A stretch of 64,000 bases of DNA from Rhizobium sp. BK313 (GCF_014193655.1 NZ_JACHZQ010000008.1:248001-312000); one strand, 5' to 3'. Shown: positions 1-8,770, counted from the first letter of the stretch. The notes: a model not told the origin generated them from the sequence alone. Translations and numbers: made by a program.

Positions 1-280
1 AGACGGCATAGATGTCGCGGACGCCGATGGCGACGTGGCCGAAGCCGTCCCCGCGTTCATAGGATTCACGGCCGTAATTGTAGGTGAGCTCGATCATCGG
101 ATCGGTGGCCTCGTCGCCGTAGCCAATGAAGACGTTCGTGTATTTGCCTTCCGGTACGTCGCTGCGACTTACCTCCCGCATGCCGAAATTATCGCTGTAG
201 AAGCGGATGGACCGCTCCAGATCGCCCACACGGATCATGGTGTGCATGATGCGGAACGTGCCGGCTGGATTGTCAGACAT
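1..280 (-). CDS. gloA: lactoylglutathione lyase (glyoxalase I), 3' part outside window
   Basis: The minus strand reads open from an ATG at 280 to the window edge, giving the first 93 residues of a glyoxalase I. In the family this enzyme isomerises the methylglyoxal-glutathione hemithioacetal to S-lactoylglutathione in the cytoplasm. Visible landmarks are the HTMIRVGDLERSIRFY opening with metal ligand His13, the IELTYNYG segment with Glu64, and GHVAIGV with His82; the fourth ligand Glu lies beyond the edge. A GGAG sequence precedes the ATG. It is divergent from the IclR gene that starts at 505, so the two may share a regulated promoter. The family assignment is strong; only co-regulation is inferred. 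Confidence 0.9.
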   Translation of the reverse strand, partial: MSDNPAGTFRIMHTMIRVGDLERSIRFYSDNFGMREVSRSDVPEGKYTNVFIGYGDEATDPMIELTYNYGRESYERGDGFGHVAIGVRDIYAV

Positions 281-365
281 GATTTCTCCTCCATTTGGCC
301 ATGTCGTGGCCTGCCATGAAAATTTACGAAAAATTCGATTTACCTATTCTCATTTGATCAGGCTA

Positions 366-380
366 TGTTCATATAGGACA
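366..380. promoter_or_regulatory. candidate IclR-type operator, imperfect palindrome
   Basis: TGTTCATATAGGACA has TGTTC/GGACA half-sites around an AT-rich centre and lies between the divergent gloA and IclR genes. A related half-site pattern occurs at 5703-5718, ahead of the binding-protein gene of the neighbouring operon. IclR regulators usually bind short palindromes with AT-rich centres; that this one binds here is inference. Confidence 0.35.
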
Positions 381-504
381 ACAGATAGCAGAAGCTGTCA
401 ACATCAATTCTTGGCCGCGACGCGCTAGCGCGGTGCAACGAAGGAGGGTTGCAACTTTCAAGCCGATCTTGATAATAAACTCCGACACAGAACCGGATGA
501 CTGC

Positions 505-1320
505 ATGAGTGTGACGCAAAAGAGCGATTCCAATTCCGCCTCCAGCCTTGCCAGAGAGGACAAGAATCATATTCCGGTCATCGACCGCATGCTCGACATC
601 CTCGAGCTGATCGAGCTCCGCCAATCGGGTATCGTCATCAAGGATCTCTGCGAACGCCTCTCCGTGCCGCGCTCGACCGTCTATCGCATCCTCAACACGC
701 TTGAAGCGCGCGACGTGGTCAAACGCGCCGCCAGCGGCGCCTATGTTCTCGGGCCCCGGCTGATGAATTTCGCGGCCAACGTCACGGATACGCGCGGCAC
801 CGACATCGCGCAGATCGCGGTCGGACCGATTGAGCGCCTGTCGCTGGACATCGGACAGTCCGTCAAAGTATCGATCGTCTACAATGGGCTTGCGCTCGTC
901 GTCTGCTGCGCCCAGAGCACACAGGATTTTGCGATCACCGTGCGGCCTGGTCGCACCATCCCTCTGCATTCCGGCGCGGCAAGCAAGATCCTGCTTGCCA
1001 ACATGCCGGAGGCGGAACGCGAGAAAATATTGTCGCGGCCGCTCCGCTCGTTCACCTCCAAAACCATCACAGATCCGGACAAGCTGCGGGAGGAACTCGA
1101 AGAAGTCCGCGCCACTGACTGGTCGGTCGACGTCGGCGAGCATGGCGAAGGCATTCATGCGATGGCGACTTCGATCCGCGACGGCGATGGCAACGTCGTC
1201 GCTGCGATATCGATTCCCTATCTCGGCACGCATGCGCGCGCCGACCTGACCGTCATGCGGCAATCCCTGATCAAGACGGCCCAAGCCATTTCCAAAGAAT
1301 TGAGACGGCATTCCTCCTGA
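505..1320 (+). CDS. IclR family transcriptional regulator
   Basis: A 271-residue regulator from ATG 505. The N-terminal winged helix-turn-helix spans roughly residues 25-90 (DRMLDILELIELRQSGIVIKD through STVYRILNTLEARDVVKR). An IclR effector-binding domain follows, with the typical HSGAASKILLA segment and the C-terminal GEHGEGIHAMA and AAISIPY motifs. The frame is open back to a GTG at 433, but that would make the protein longer than usual (295 residues), so the ATG is preferred although its ribosome site is weak. It is convergent with the dehydratase gene of the adjacent sugar-acid importer operon and is the likely regulator of that operon. Its effector, probably a sugar acid, is not known. 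Confidence 0.9.
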   Translation: MSVTQKSDSNSASSLAREDKNHIPVIDRMLDILELIELRQSGIVIKDLCERLSVPRSTVYRILNTLEARDVVKRAASGAYVLGPRLMNFAANVTDTRGTDIAQIAVGPIERLSLDIGQSVKVSIVYNGLALVVCCAQSTQDFAITVRPGRTIPLHSGAASKILLANMPEAEREKILSRPLRSFTSKTITDPDKLREELEEVRATDWSVDVGEHGEGIHAMATSIRDGDGNVVAAISIPYLGTHARADLTVMRQSLIKTAQAISKELRRHSS

Positions 1321-1342
1321 ACGGCCGTGTTCGGCAAACATG

Positions 1343-1375
1343 GGACTGTTCCGACCCGCAACGCCGGAGCAGTCC
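1343..1375. terminator. bidirectional hairpin between convergent genes
   Basis: GGACTGTTCCG and CGGAGCAGTCC form an 11-bp stem with one G-U wobble and an 11-nt loop. It sits between the stop of the IclR gene (1320) and the stop of the convergent dehydratase gene (1395). There is no strong T-run on either side, so its efficiency as an intrinsic terminator is uncertain. Confidence 0.55.
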
Positions 1376-1394
1376 GTGATGTTCTCGAACACTT

Positions 1395-2552
1395 TTAGCC
1401 GCCGTATCCATCGAGCGCATGCGCACGCAGGAAATCCATATCCATCTCGATTCCCAGACCGGGTTTATCGGTGAGCTTCAGGCTGCCGCCGGAATTGTCC
1501 AGCGGCTCCTGGATGAAGCGGTTATAGGAAGAAAGATCATGCAGGCTGGTCTCGACCCGATAGAAATTCGGCGTCGTGATCATAACGTGCGATCCAGCGA
1601 CGACATTGATTGGGCCGCTGGCATCATGAGGCGTGACCGGGACATAATAGGCCTCGCACATCGTCGCGATCTTCTTCAGTTCGCTGATGCCGCCCGCCCA
1701 CGTCACATCGGGCATGATGTAGTCGGCCAGCTGGTTTTCCAGGATCGGCACGAATTCCCATCGTGTGTGCAGGCGCTCGCCGACCGCAATCGGAACATCG
1801 ATCTGCTCGCGAACCTGCCGCAACGCGTGATAGCTTTCGGGCGGAACGGGTTCCTCGAACCAATCGATCTGGCCGGCATCCTTGAGGCGGTTGCATAGCC
1901 GCACGGCTGTGGGCACATTGAAACGCCCATGTGCGTCGATCAGGATTTCGATTTCGGGACCCGTCGTTTCGCGGATGAGAGCTGTCAGTTCCGCGCCGAT
2001 CCGTTCGGCCTCACGGCTCAACTCGCCGTCGAGATAGCCGTTTCGGCGGACTTGCAGGCCGCGCAGATGCGGGAACGGGTCGAATTTCAAAGCGGTATGC
2101 CCCGACTCGACGATACCCATGATTTCTTCCTTCACAGCGCCGGGGTCCGTGAACTTTGTCTGATCCGGATGCGTGTAAAGCAGCACATCGTCGCGCACCT
2201 TGCCTCCGAGCAATGCATAGATCGGCCGGTTGAGGGATTTGCCGAGGATATCCCACAGAGCGATGTCGATGCCGCTGATGGCAAGGCAGGCGGCGCCGCG
2301 GCTGCCCATATAGGTGAAGTTGCGGAAGGAGCGGTTCCAGATGCTTTCGATCTGCGTCGGATCGCTTCCCTTCAGGAGCTCCTCCAATTGCCGGATAACC
2401 CCGGCGACCGATCGATTGGCCAACTTGGTCGAGGTGGTGACCTCCCCCCATCCGACGATGCCCTCATCGGTCTTGACCTCGACGAACATGAACTCGCCGA
2501 AATACGTACCCTTCGCTTCGACGATCCAGGGTGTGATGGATGTGATCTTCAT
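1395..2552 (-). CDS. mandelate racemase/muconate lactonizing enzyme family sugar-acid dehydratase (galactonate dehydratase-like)
   Basis: This 385-residue enolase-superfamily protein has the usual length and layout of acid-sugar dehydratases, with an N-terminal capping domain and a C-terminal TIM barrel. Visible catalytic features are Lys156 in LKFDPFP, the metal ligands Asp206 (ILIDAHGR), Glu233 (WFEEP) and Glu259 (AVGERL), and the His309-Asp310 pair in VTPHDASGP. This pattern resembles DgoD-like dehydratases that convert aldonates to 2-keto-3-deoxyaldonates. It is the last gene of the minus-strand operon after the binding protein and permeases, so the importer probably brings in its substrate or a precursor. 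The exact sugar acid cannot be read from sequence. Confidence 0.85.
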   Translation of the reverse strand: MKITSITPWIVEAKGTYFGEFMFVEVKTDEGIVGWGEVTTSTKLANRSVAGVIRQLEELLKGSDPTQIESIWNRSFRNFTYMGSRGAACLAISGIDIALWDILGKSLNRPIYALLGGKVRDDVLLYTHPDQTKFTDPGAVKEEIMGIVESGHTALKFDPFPHLRGLQVRRNGYLDGELSREAERIGAELTALIRETTGPEIEILIDAHGRFNVPTAVRLCNRLKDAGQIDWFEEPVPPESYHALRQVREQIDVPIAVGERLHTRWEFVPILENQLADYIMPDVTWAGGISELKKIATMCEAYYVPVTPHDASGPINVVAGSHVMITTPNFYRVETSLHDLSSYNRFIQEPLDNSGGSLKLTDKPGLGIEMDMDFLRAHALDGYGG

Positions 2553-2608
2553 GTGTCTTCCTCAGAAATTGGGTCTCACCAGCTGTGCCCGCCCTTACCG
2601 GCGTGCCG

Positions 2609-3430
2609 CTATCCCTTCATTGCGCCCGACATCAGCCCGCCGACAAAGACCCTCTGCAACAGCAGGAAGATCGCCGCGATCGGCAGTGTCATGATGACGG
2701 AGGCGGCCATGATCGCGCCCCAGTCCGTGTTGTATTCCGTTGAAAATTCGGCGAGGCCGATCGGCAGCGTCTTGACGCTGGTGTCGTTGGCGAACGTCAA
2801 CGCGAAGATGAATTCGTTCCACGTCGCCACGAAGGCATAGAGAACGATGACCACGATGCCCGGCAGCGACAATGGCAGCATGATGCGGAACAGAATGCCC
2901 CACCGCGACGCGCCATCGATGAACGCCGCCTCCTCGAGCTCGACCGGAATGTGCCGGAAATAGGAGGTCAGCATCCAGATGCTCAAGGGCAAGGTCAAGA
3001 CCGTATAGACCAGCGTCAGGCCAAGCAGCGTATTCAACAGCCCGAAATAGCCGAGCATGATGTAAAGCGGCACGATCAGCGTCGCCGACGGTAACAGATG
3101 CGCGACCAGGACGCAGACCTGCCAGAAGGCGCTGCCGCGAAACCGCATGCGGGCAAAGGCGTATGCGGCGGGAATGGCGAAAACCAGGCCAAGCGCCGTC
3201 GACCCCAACGACACGATCGTGGAATTGAGGAAGTAGCGCGGTACGTTCGATTCGTACAAAATCTTGTGGTAATTTTCGAACGTCGGCTGATCCGGAAGGA
3301 TGGTCACCGGTATTCTGTAGAGTTCCGCCAGCGTCTTGAACGAGGATAGTGCCATCCACAGGAACGGTATGATCGCGAAGCCGACGATCAGGAACAGCGG
3401 GATATAGACCCAATTCAGATTCTTTGACAT
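2609..3430 (-). CDS. carbohydrate ABC transporter permease, MalG type
   Basis: A 273-residue inner-membrane permease with six predicted hydrophobic segments. The cytoplasmic EAA loop reads ELEEAAFIDGASRWGILFRIMLPLSLPG, the signature of the second permease of CUT1 sugar importers. The C-terminus (FVGGLMSGAMKG) is also typical of MalG proteins. It starts 3 bp after the stop of the partner permease gene and is followed by the dehydratase gene. No ATPase gene is in this operon, so a shared UgpC/MsmK-type ATPase encoded elsewhere must power it if it is functional. Confidence 0.93.
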   Translation of the reverse strand: MSKNLNWVYIPLFLIVGFAIIPFLWMALSSFKTLAELYRIPVTILPDQPTFENYHKILYESNVPRYFLNSTIVSLGSTALGLVFAIPAAYAFARMRFRGSAFWQVCVLVAHLLPSATLIVPLYIMLGYFGLLNTLLGLTLVYTVLTLPLSIWMLTSYFRHIPVELEEAAFIDGASRWGILFRIMLPLSLPGIVVIVLYAFVATWNEFIFALTFANDTSVKTLPIGLAEFSTEYNTDWGAIMAASVIMTLPIAAIFLLLQRVFVGGLMSGAMKG

Positions 3431-3433
3431 GTC

Positions 3434-4303
3434 CTACTCCTGGGCCGAGCGTTTGTTGTTGTCCGCGACGATGTAGACGACGATGATCGCCGTCGAGACG
3501 AGGAAGAACAGGATCGACAGCGCGCTGGCGGTGTGGAAATTGAAGAACTGAAAGGCTTCGACAAAGATCTGGATGGATGTGATCAGCGATCGGTCCGCAG
3601 GCCCGCCGCCCGTCATCGAATAGATGATGGTAATGGAATTGACCCCGGCAATGACGAGCAGCAGCGTGATCGATATCAGCATCGGCCGCAATTGCGGCAG
3701 CGTGATATAGCGAATCTCATGCCAGAAATTGGCGCCATCGACCTGCGCCGCTTCATAAAGCGACTTTGGAATGGCCTGCAGGCCCGCGAGCACCATGATC
3801 GCGACGAACGGAAACATCTTCCAGACGTTGACGGCGATCAACGATGGAAGAACGATATTCGGGTCCGACAGCCAGCGCACCGGGGTCGAAATGAGGCCGG
3901 TGCTGAGCAGGATGTAATTGATGACCCCATAATCGGTGTGGAACATCCATGCCCAGGTCATGGCGCCGACGATGCCGGGCACGACCCAGGGTACGAGCGT
4001 CAGCGACCTGGCGATCGCCTGCCCCTTGAACTTCTCGTTCAGCACGATGCCGGCGATCGTGCCGAGCAGAAGCTGCACGACGATCGAGGCCCCGACGAAA
4101 TAGATCGTATTCTTGACGGCGCGCGCCGTGCGCCCGGCTTCGACGACGCTCTGATAGTTGTCCAGTCCGACGAACTGGTCGCTGTCGTTTGTAAAGCTCA
4201 TCCAGACGGTCGATACCAGCGGATAGACGATGAAAATGGCCAGCAGCAGCAGAGCTGGCAGAATGAAGGTTATCGGGCCTTGGCCACGCGCGGTTGCTCG
4301 CAT
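3434..4303 (-). CDS. carbohydrate ABC transporter permease, MalF type
   Basis: A 289-residue inner-membrane protein with a hydrophobic N-terminal segment (ITFILPALLLLAIFIVYPLV), a DNYQSVV segment typical of MalF/UgpA proteins, and an EAA loop reading SLYEAAQVDGANFWHEIRYITLPQL. It pairs with the MalG-type permease downstream to form the channel of a CUT1 importer. The preceding gene encodes the binding protein and is separated from it by a strong hairpin, suggesting lower permease than binding-protein expression. Confidence 0.93.
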   Translation of the reverse strand: MRATARGQGPITFILPALLLLAIFIVYPLVSTVWMSFTNDSDQFVGLDNYQSVVEAGRTARAVKNTIYFVGASIVVQLLLGTIAGIVLNEKFKGQAIARSLTLVPWVVPGIVGAMTWAWMFHTDYGVINYILLSTGLISTPVRWLSDPNIVLPSLIAVNVWKMFPFVAIMVLAGLQAIPKSLYEAAQVDGANFWHEIRYITLPQLRPMLISITLLLVIAGVNSITIIYSMTGGGPADRSLITSIQIFVEAFQFFNFHTASALSILFFLVSTAIIVVYIVADNNKRSAQE

Positions 4304-4334
4304 CGGATTGACCTTAGTGAGAATAGATGGAGTG

Positions 4335-4359
4335 CCGGCGCCGAGAGATCGGGCGCCGG
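4335..4359 (-). terminator. intercistronic hairpin after the binding-protein gene
   Basis: CCGGCGCC and GGCGCCGG form a perfect 8-bp GC stem around a 9-nt loop between the binding-protein stop (4375) and the first permease start (4303). No T-run follows on the minus strand. It could be a 3' end-stabilising or attenuating hairpin that allows excess binding protein. Similar hairpins occur at 12373 and 26245. Confidence 0.6.
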
Positions 4360-4374
4360 TCGATCAAGCCGGAT

Positions 4375-5619
4375 CTAGCGTTTGATGACGGCGGTGATTT
4401 CCTTGGCCGCCGCGTCCATGGCTTCCTGCGGCGTGGAATCGCCGATCAGAATTTCCTGAATGTGCCTGTAGTAGATGTTGGTAATCTCCAGCCAGCCCGG
4501 AACCGCGGGCTGCGGCTGTCCATATTTCAACATCTCCTTGAAGCCGTTCAGGCGCGGATCGGCAAAGCGCGGCAAATCGAGCGCGGCATTGACCGCCGGA
4601 AAGGTGCGCGTGTAGTAGCCGACATTCTCCGCCGTCGCCAGGAACTGCACCAGTTTCAGCGTATCATCCTTGTTGGCTCGCTTTGCTGGAACGATGAATC
4701 CCCACCCGCCAAGAAGAGCCGAGGTTTGCTTGCCTTCCGGATGCGGCATGATGGCCACGCCATAGTCGAGATTGGGCGCATCCTGCTGGAAGCGCTCGAT
4801 TTCCGTCGGCGTGCCCTGATAGCTTGCAATCGCGCCGGACATGAACAGGCGGCGCAGCTCCAGCCCGCCGTTTTCCAATGTAGACGGCGGCGAGACCTTA
4901 TATTTGGTGTACATGTCCGTATAGAAGGTCACCGCCTTGACGGATTCGGGGCTGTTGACGATGACCGTTTTGCCATCGTCGCTAAGAATGCCGCCGCCGT
5001 TCATCCAAAGATAGGGCAGCGACCGATAGAGCGTGTTGCCCTGACCTTCCGAGCCACCGCCCGCAATACCGTAGCCATACTGCGCCTTGGCGCCTTCGAC
5101 TTTGGTGAGTGCCTGCGCGTCCTTGATCATCTCATCCCAGGTCTGCGGCGGCTTTTCCGGGTCGAGGCCTGCTGCGCGATAGAGATCCTTGCGATAGATC
5201 ATCGCCAATGCTTCGGCCTGGAACGGCAGCGCATAAAGCTTGCCGTCGACGGACGCACTGCTGATGGCGGCGGGAACAAACTGATCGAGCGGCGTTGTCT
5301 TGGCGATGGTGTCGCCAATCGGCTCCAGTGTGCCAGTCGCGATGTAGGACGGCACCCAGGATGTCTGGACCTCCATCAGATCCGGCGGGCTGCCCGATTT
5401 CAGCGCAATCAATGTCTTGCCCTCCAAACCGCCATAGGGGTTTGACTGCAGCTTCACGGTGATGCCGGGATTCGCCTGCTCGAATTTCTGAACAAGCTCC
5501 TGTGCCTTTTTGTAACCAGGCTCGGTGACCCACCAATTGATCTGGCCCGCCCAGCTGGCCGTGGCCGAAGCCAACAGAGTGCAGGTTATAGTCGTGATCT
5601 TTCTTAGATCGATAAACAT
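4375..5619 (-). CDS. extracellular solute-binding protein of a CUT1 sugar importer
   Basis: A 414-residue family-1 solute-binding protein. The ATG at 5619 is chosen because GGGAGGAG lies just upstream; the frame continues nine codons further. The N-terminus has a signal peptide (KITTITCTLLASATASWAG) with cleavage probably before QINWW. The mature part shows typical features such as NPGITVKLQ, SGSPPDLMEV, YALPFQAEALAMIYRKDLY and GGWGFIVPA. The protein would capture substrate in the periplasm and hand it to the two permeases encoded downstream. The co-operonic dehydratase suggests a sugar acid or aldose precursor; this is inference. Confidence 0.92.
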   Translation of the reverse strand: MFIDLRKITTITCTLLASATASWAGQINWWVTEPGYKKAQELVQKFEQANPGITVKLQSNPYGGLEGKTLIALKSGSPPDLMEVQTSWVPSYIATGTLEPIGDTIAKTTPLDQFVPAAISSASVDGKLYALPFQAEALAMIYRKDLYRAAGLDPEKPPQTWDEMIKDAQALTKVEGAKAQYGYGIAGGGSEGQGNTLYRSLPYLWMNGGGILSDDGKTVIVNSPESVKAVTFYTDMYTKYKVSPPSTLENGGLELRRLFMSGAIASYQGTPTEIERFQQDAPNLDYGVAIMPHPEGKQTSALLGGWGFIVPAKRANKDDTLKLVQFLATAENVGYYTRTFPAVNAALDLPRFADPRLNGFKEMLKYGQPQPAVPGWLEITNIYYRHIQEILIGDSTPQEAMDAAAKEITAVIKR

Positions 5620-5702
5620 GTGTGCTCCTCCCAAGATGTGGCCCATGGCACCAAGGCGGTCATCACTCCTCAGGATTTCCGCAGGCCATTACCTCAGCTT
5701 AA

Positions 5703-5718
5703 TGTTCTATATTGAATA
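5703..5718. promoter_or_regulatory. candidate operator ahead of the importer operon
   Basis: TGTTCTATATTGAATA is a 16-bp palindrome symmetric at 12 of 16 positions, about 85 bp upstream of the binding-protein start. It shares the TGTTC half-site and AT centre with the sequence at 366-380 upstream of the IclR gene. This suggests one regulator for both, but binding has not been shown. Confidence 0.45.
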
Positions 5719-5975
5719 GATACAGGTCTACAATGAATTTCTCTAGTACTCTGAGAGGGATGTCAAGGGTATGAATGTGAAACGCGGTCTATCGCCCTAA
5801 CGCGCAGTGGCCCGTTGGTGAGAGAACGCAGGCTCCCAGCCGTACCGGACTGGCGCTAGGACATCGAAAGCGATGAATCTGCCCGACTTTTGAGAAGGGA
5901 TTGGGAACTGACGCTAGTTCGACGGTTTGATCTGCCGATTTTATTCTTCTACGAATTCACTGATCCAAAGGACGA

Positions 5976-5990
5976 GAAGAAGAAGAAGAA
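5976..5990 (+). repeat. short tandem repeat (GAA)5
   Basis: Five perfect GAA copies lie at the 3' end of the decayed gene on the minus strand. They are too short to assign a function. Confidence 0.7.
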
Positions 5991-6740
5991 GCGGAGGATA
6001 AATGGCTCCTCCCGAAGCGTAACGAGCCAATCTTTTGCATCGCCGGGATTCGCGCGACATGCTGAAGGTTGAACTCTGATCGGGCCTGTATCCGCGCCGA
6101 TTGACGTCAGAGTAAAATCCGCAGACCAAACCGTGCCTGTTCCTTTCAATAAGAACCCCGCGCCGGCCATCGGGTGGCACGTCAATCACAAGCCTCCGAC
6201 GCCTCCAGTCGTCATCACCAAACAGCCAGCCGCCGTCCCGGTGATCTTTAAGGTTGTCGAAAGCCAAAATATTGCCAGGCGATTTGTCTACACGCACCCA
6301 GATCGTCGTGCCGTCAGAGACCTTTTCCGTGCCCAGGTCCGCACCAATTTGAATGCGTTGTCCACGGTACGGAACGGCCGCAACCGTCTGTGCAAGCGTT
6401 CCAAAAACTCATCGCATCGATCCGACCGGCGGCCCAGTGCCGGGGTCTGATCAACCATGCTGTAGAGCCGAATAAGCTGGGCGTTTGGAACGACTGTCGG
6501 AACGACCTTCTCGGCGGTGCAACGCGGGTCATATCGATCCCGACAACGGACGTGTTGAGATCGTCGCTCTTGGCGAACCTGGCATCCTTCTTGGTCAGCA
6601 GACGCGAGCCGGTCATACCGCAGGGGGCCGAGAAGTCGACGGCCAGGCAATCGGCGACGCTTACCGGAACGAAGAGGATCCGGAGCCAAAGACAAAGACA
6701 AAGACAAAGTCTTGACCACGAGGCGCGACGGCCTGTCACG
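5990..6740 (-). pseudogene. decayed gene for an exported protein, several frameshifts
   Basis: Coding-like protein text is spread over three minus-strand frames. Around 6739-6520 one frame gives a hydrophobic leader followed by VADCLAVDFSAPCG and a soluble segment. Around 6400-6170 another gives GTLAQTVAAVPYRGQRIQIG, LGTEKVSDGTTIWVRVD and ILAFDNLKDHRDGGW followed by WRRRRLVIDVP. A third then continues with GTGTVWSADFTLTSIGAD. Read in order these match a familiar bacterial layout (TIWxRVDG...LAFDN...W..Y.VVLDVP...GTGTVW.D.) but need at least two frame changes. I therefore call it a pseudogene rather than any of the single overlapping ORFs. Sequencing error is an alternative explanation. Confidence 0.5.
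6688..6709 (+). repeat. hexanucleotide tandem repeat, AAAGAC x3.7
   Basis: Nearly four copies of AAAGAC fall in the region that would encode the leader peptide of the decayed minus-strand gene (read there as alternating Leu-Cys). Changes in copy number would not shift the frame. Confidence 0.7.
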
Positions 6741-6804
6741 GTTGCGAAATTGGGATATTTGCGCTTGTGTCAGGCGCAAAGCTTGAGCCTAAGGAGCAGA
6801 GAGA

Positions 6805-7140
6805 ATGGGTCGATTGATGATCGTGGCTTTGTGTGTATCGATGAGCGCTGGGCACGTGATGGCTGATACCGATGCAGTCGCTAACGCGCAGACGCTTTGC
6901 CGAGCGATTGATACCACGATTTCGCTCTCTCCGTGCACGTACTCCGAAGAAGCGAAAACGGTCACCGTCTCGGTTGGGACGCAAGGTGGGGACGCTCGGG
7001 AGCTTTGCCAGACCATCGAAAGTTCGCTCATGGAGAAGCACATCTTTTTCGATGGCGATCCATGGAAATTGAATCTGAAATCGTCCGCGAGTGGCGATAA
7101 CACGATCGCATCTTGTGATTTGCCACAAACCCCTCATTGA
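6805..7140 (+). CDS. small secreted protein, unknown function
   Basis: A 111-residue protein with a clear start: AAGGAG lies 8 bases before the ATG. Residues 1-20 (MGRLMIVALCVSMSAGHVMA) look like a signal peptide with cleavage before DTDAV. The mature part has four cysteines, consistent with disulfides in the periplasm. I do not recognise a family. It is followed 30 bp later by another small gene on the same strand and may be co-transcribed with it. Confidence 0.6.
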   Translation: MGRLMIVALCVSMSAGHVMADTDAVANAQTLCRAIDTTISLSPCTYSEEAKTVTVSVGTQGGDARELCQTIESSLMEKHIFFDGDPWKLNLKSSASGDNTIASCDLPQTPH

Positions 7141-7170
7141 GAGGCGAAGGCGGCCGGGAGAGCCGGCGAC

Positions 7171-7410
7171 ATGTTGAAAATCAATGACCTGATTGCGTCA
7201 GCTGAATCCGTCTGCGACCGATACGAAAGAGGACGCATAGAGAGGGAGACCGTCCGTGAGTGGATCTTGCGCCTTGGCTCGTATCCATCGCCGCATGGTG
7301 ATCGCGTGCGGGAAGCGGCAGCGTGGTTTAGGGCTCATCCCGCGAGCGAAGTGCCAGCCGATGTCCGAAATGTCGATGTTGACAGACTAAGGGCAATCTT
7401 TTTGCAGTGA
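7171..7410 (+). CDS. small hypothetical protein
   Basis: A 79-residue acidic and basic helical-looking protein without a signal peptide. A GGGAGAG sequence lies upstream of the ATG. It begins 30 bp after the small secreted-protein gene. The protein text (DLIASAESVCDRYERGRIERETVREWI) suggests an alpha-helical fold, but no family is recognised. Confidence 0.5.
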   Translation: MLKINDLIASAESVCDRYERGRIERETVREWILRLGSYPSPHGDRVREAAAWFRAHPASEVPADVRNVDVDRLRAIFLQ

Positions 7411-7831
7411 GCCGATCTAGCTTGCTTGTCACTGCCGATACTATAGACACCCTCGAAGAACGCGACTGCCGTTAGTTTTAGAACGGGGTCGGGCGGCCGA
7501 TTGACGTCACGCTGCTGCCACGAGATCACGTGGCCGTTCTTCAACTCCTTCACTGTATAGCGCGTCACGGTGCGAGCTCGCTCCCATACGTCTTACGCGC
7601 GGCTCACCAATCCGGACACCACCACAATCAGGAGACAACGACCCACCACACTTCGCGTGTCCACAGTTGATTGCAATGTTCAAGCTGAATTGGGCGTGGC
7701 AATCCTGAAATCGACCGGAGATGATCCGAATGACCGGGACTTAAGAAGCGAGAAAACACATTACTGACCGGCACCTCTCCACTCTTCTAAAAGATGCCGC
7801 CAATCAGATTGCTGATGTGCCGCTGGCGGAT
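7411..7831. other. intergenic stretch without a supported gene
   Basis: Short ORFs exist on both strands, including a 77-codon GTG-started minus ORF that overlaps the preceding gene, but none has a good ribosome site or a recognisable protein. No repeat or clear hairpin was seen. Confidence 0.4.
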
Positions 7832-8692
7832 CTACCTTCCAATCGAACGCTCCTGCATCTCTTCGCCGATAAGACAATCGTAGGGCTCATCATATTTGGC
7901 AGATTTCGGTCTCATATGGTGCTGCAGGACGCCGCTGACGTTTAGCCCGGATATCTCTGCCGTGAGCTTTGCAAGGATAGCTGCGGAGAATTGGCTGGCG
8001 TCCGATACCTTCACGACAAATGCACCTTCACCTCCGATGACGCATTTCTCGTAATAGACATCGATATCTGGGATCGATGCCGAATCCGGAGCGTTCCTTA
8101 ACATGATCGGAAGTCCATCAATCACGATCCCCTGGGCGACGGTGTTATTTCGGGCGACAGGCGCCGGCACCCCGGCATTGTTCGGTCCATCGCCAGAGAC
8201 GTCGATGACGCGCCGACTTGCCCGATAGGCACTAGAGCGAATAATTCTTCGTGCGAACTGGAGCGTATTTGAGATTGAGGTGAACGAGATCCGCCTCACA
8301 GGCTGACGGCGCAATGTTTCGGCAAATTGCTCGGCGGTAAGCGAGTCTTCGATGACGGTCCAAGGCAGGATCTGGATGGCTTTGCCACCCCATTCGACAT
8401 AGGTCACCGCAATCCTACCAAGCGGCCCGGTTTTGACTGCCCTGACTATCTCAGGCGCACGAAACGCCTCAACATAACCCGTGCGTTGGAGTTGCAGTTC
8501 CTCTAAACCCATCGAGTAGGAGACATCGACGGCAATTACCAGCTTGAGATCGACGGCCAATGGATCTTGAGCCGCGGCCGTACTGACGCCGAGAGGAATG
8601 GAAGCAGCCAGAAGCATGCGACGTGGTTCAATCAAAGCGACCCACCATTTGGCTGCGAAAGCAGCGCTACTGCAGACCCGATGCCTATTCAA
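7832..8692 (-). CDS. DUF1194 family VWA-like protein, exported
   Basis: A 286-residue protein with a von Willebrand A-like fold. The MIDAS-type motif DVSYSM is at Asp56-Ser58-Ser60, followed by the DUF1194 landmarks VAVTYVEWGG-like and RRVIDVSGDGPNN. The N-terminus up to STAAAQ resembles a signal peptide. The start used is a TTG preceded by GAGGGG; an ATG at 8617 would leave a shorter leader (261 residues) and is a real alternative. VWA domains bind metal and partner proteins, but DUF1194 has no settled role that I know. It is unrelated in sequence to its small neighbours. Confidence 0.8.
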   Translation of the reverse strand: MNRHRVCSSAAFAAKWWVALIEPRRMLLAASIPLGVSTAAAQDPLAVDLKLVIAVDVSYSMGLEELQLQRTGYVEAFRAPEIVRAVKTGPLGRIAVTYVEWGGKAIQILPWTVIEDSLTAEQFAETLRRQPVRRISFTSISNTLQFARRIIRSSAYRASRRVIDVSGDGPNNAGVPAPVARNNTVAQGIVIDGLPIMLRNAPDSASIPDIDVYYEKCVIGGEGAFVVKVSDASQFSAAILAKLTAEISGLNVSGVLQHHMRPKSAKYDEPYDCLIGEEMQERSIGR

Positions 8693-8770
8693 GTGCCCCT
8701 CGGGTACACTTGGTCGAGCCTACCTGCCGGTGCGGGAGCTGTACGAGGATGGGGGCATAGACGGGCGTGA

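Noticed and set aside
358..1392. 344-codon ORF on the minus strand
   Set aside because: It is the antisense shadow of the IclR gene and its protein is arginine-rich with no domain.
1929..2840. 303-codon plus-strand ORF
   Set aside because: Antisense to the dehydratase and permease genes; low-complexity text and no ribosome site.
7335..7568. 77-codon GTG-started minus ORF
   Set aside because: It overlaps the end of the 7171-7410 gene, has no good ribosome site, and no recognisable protein.
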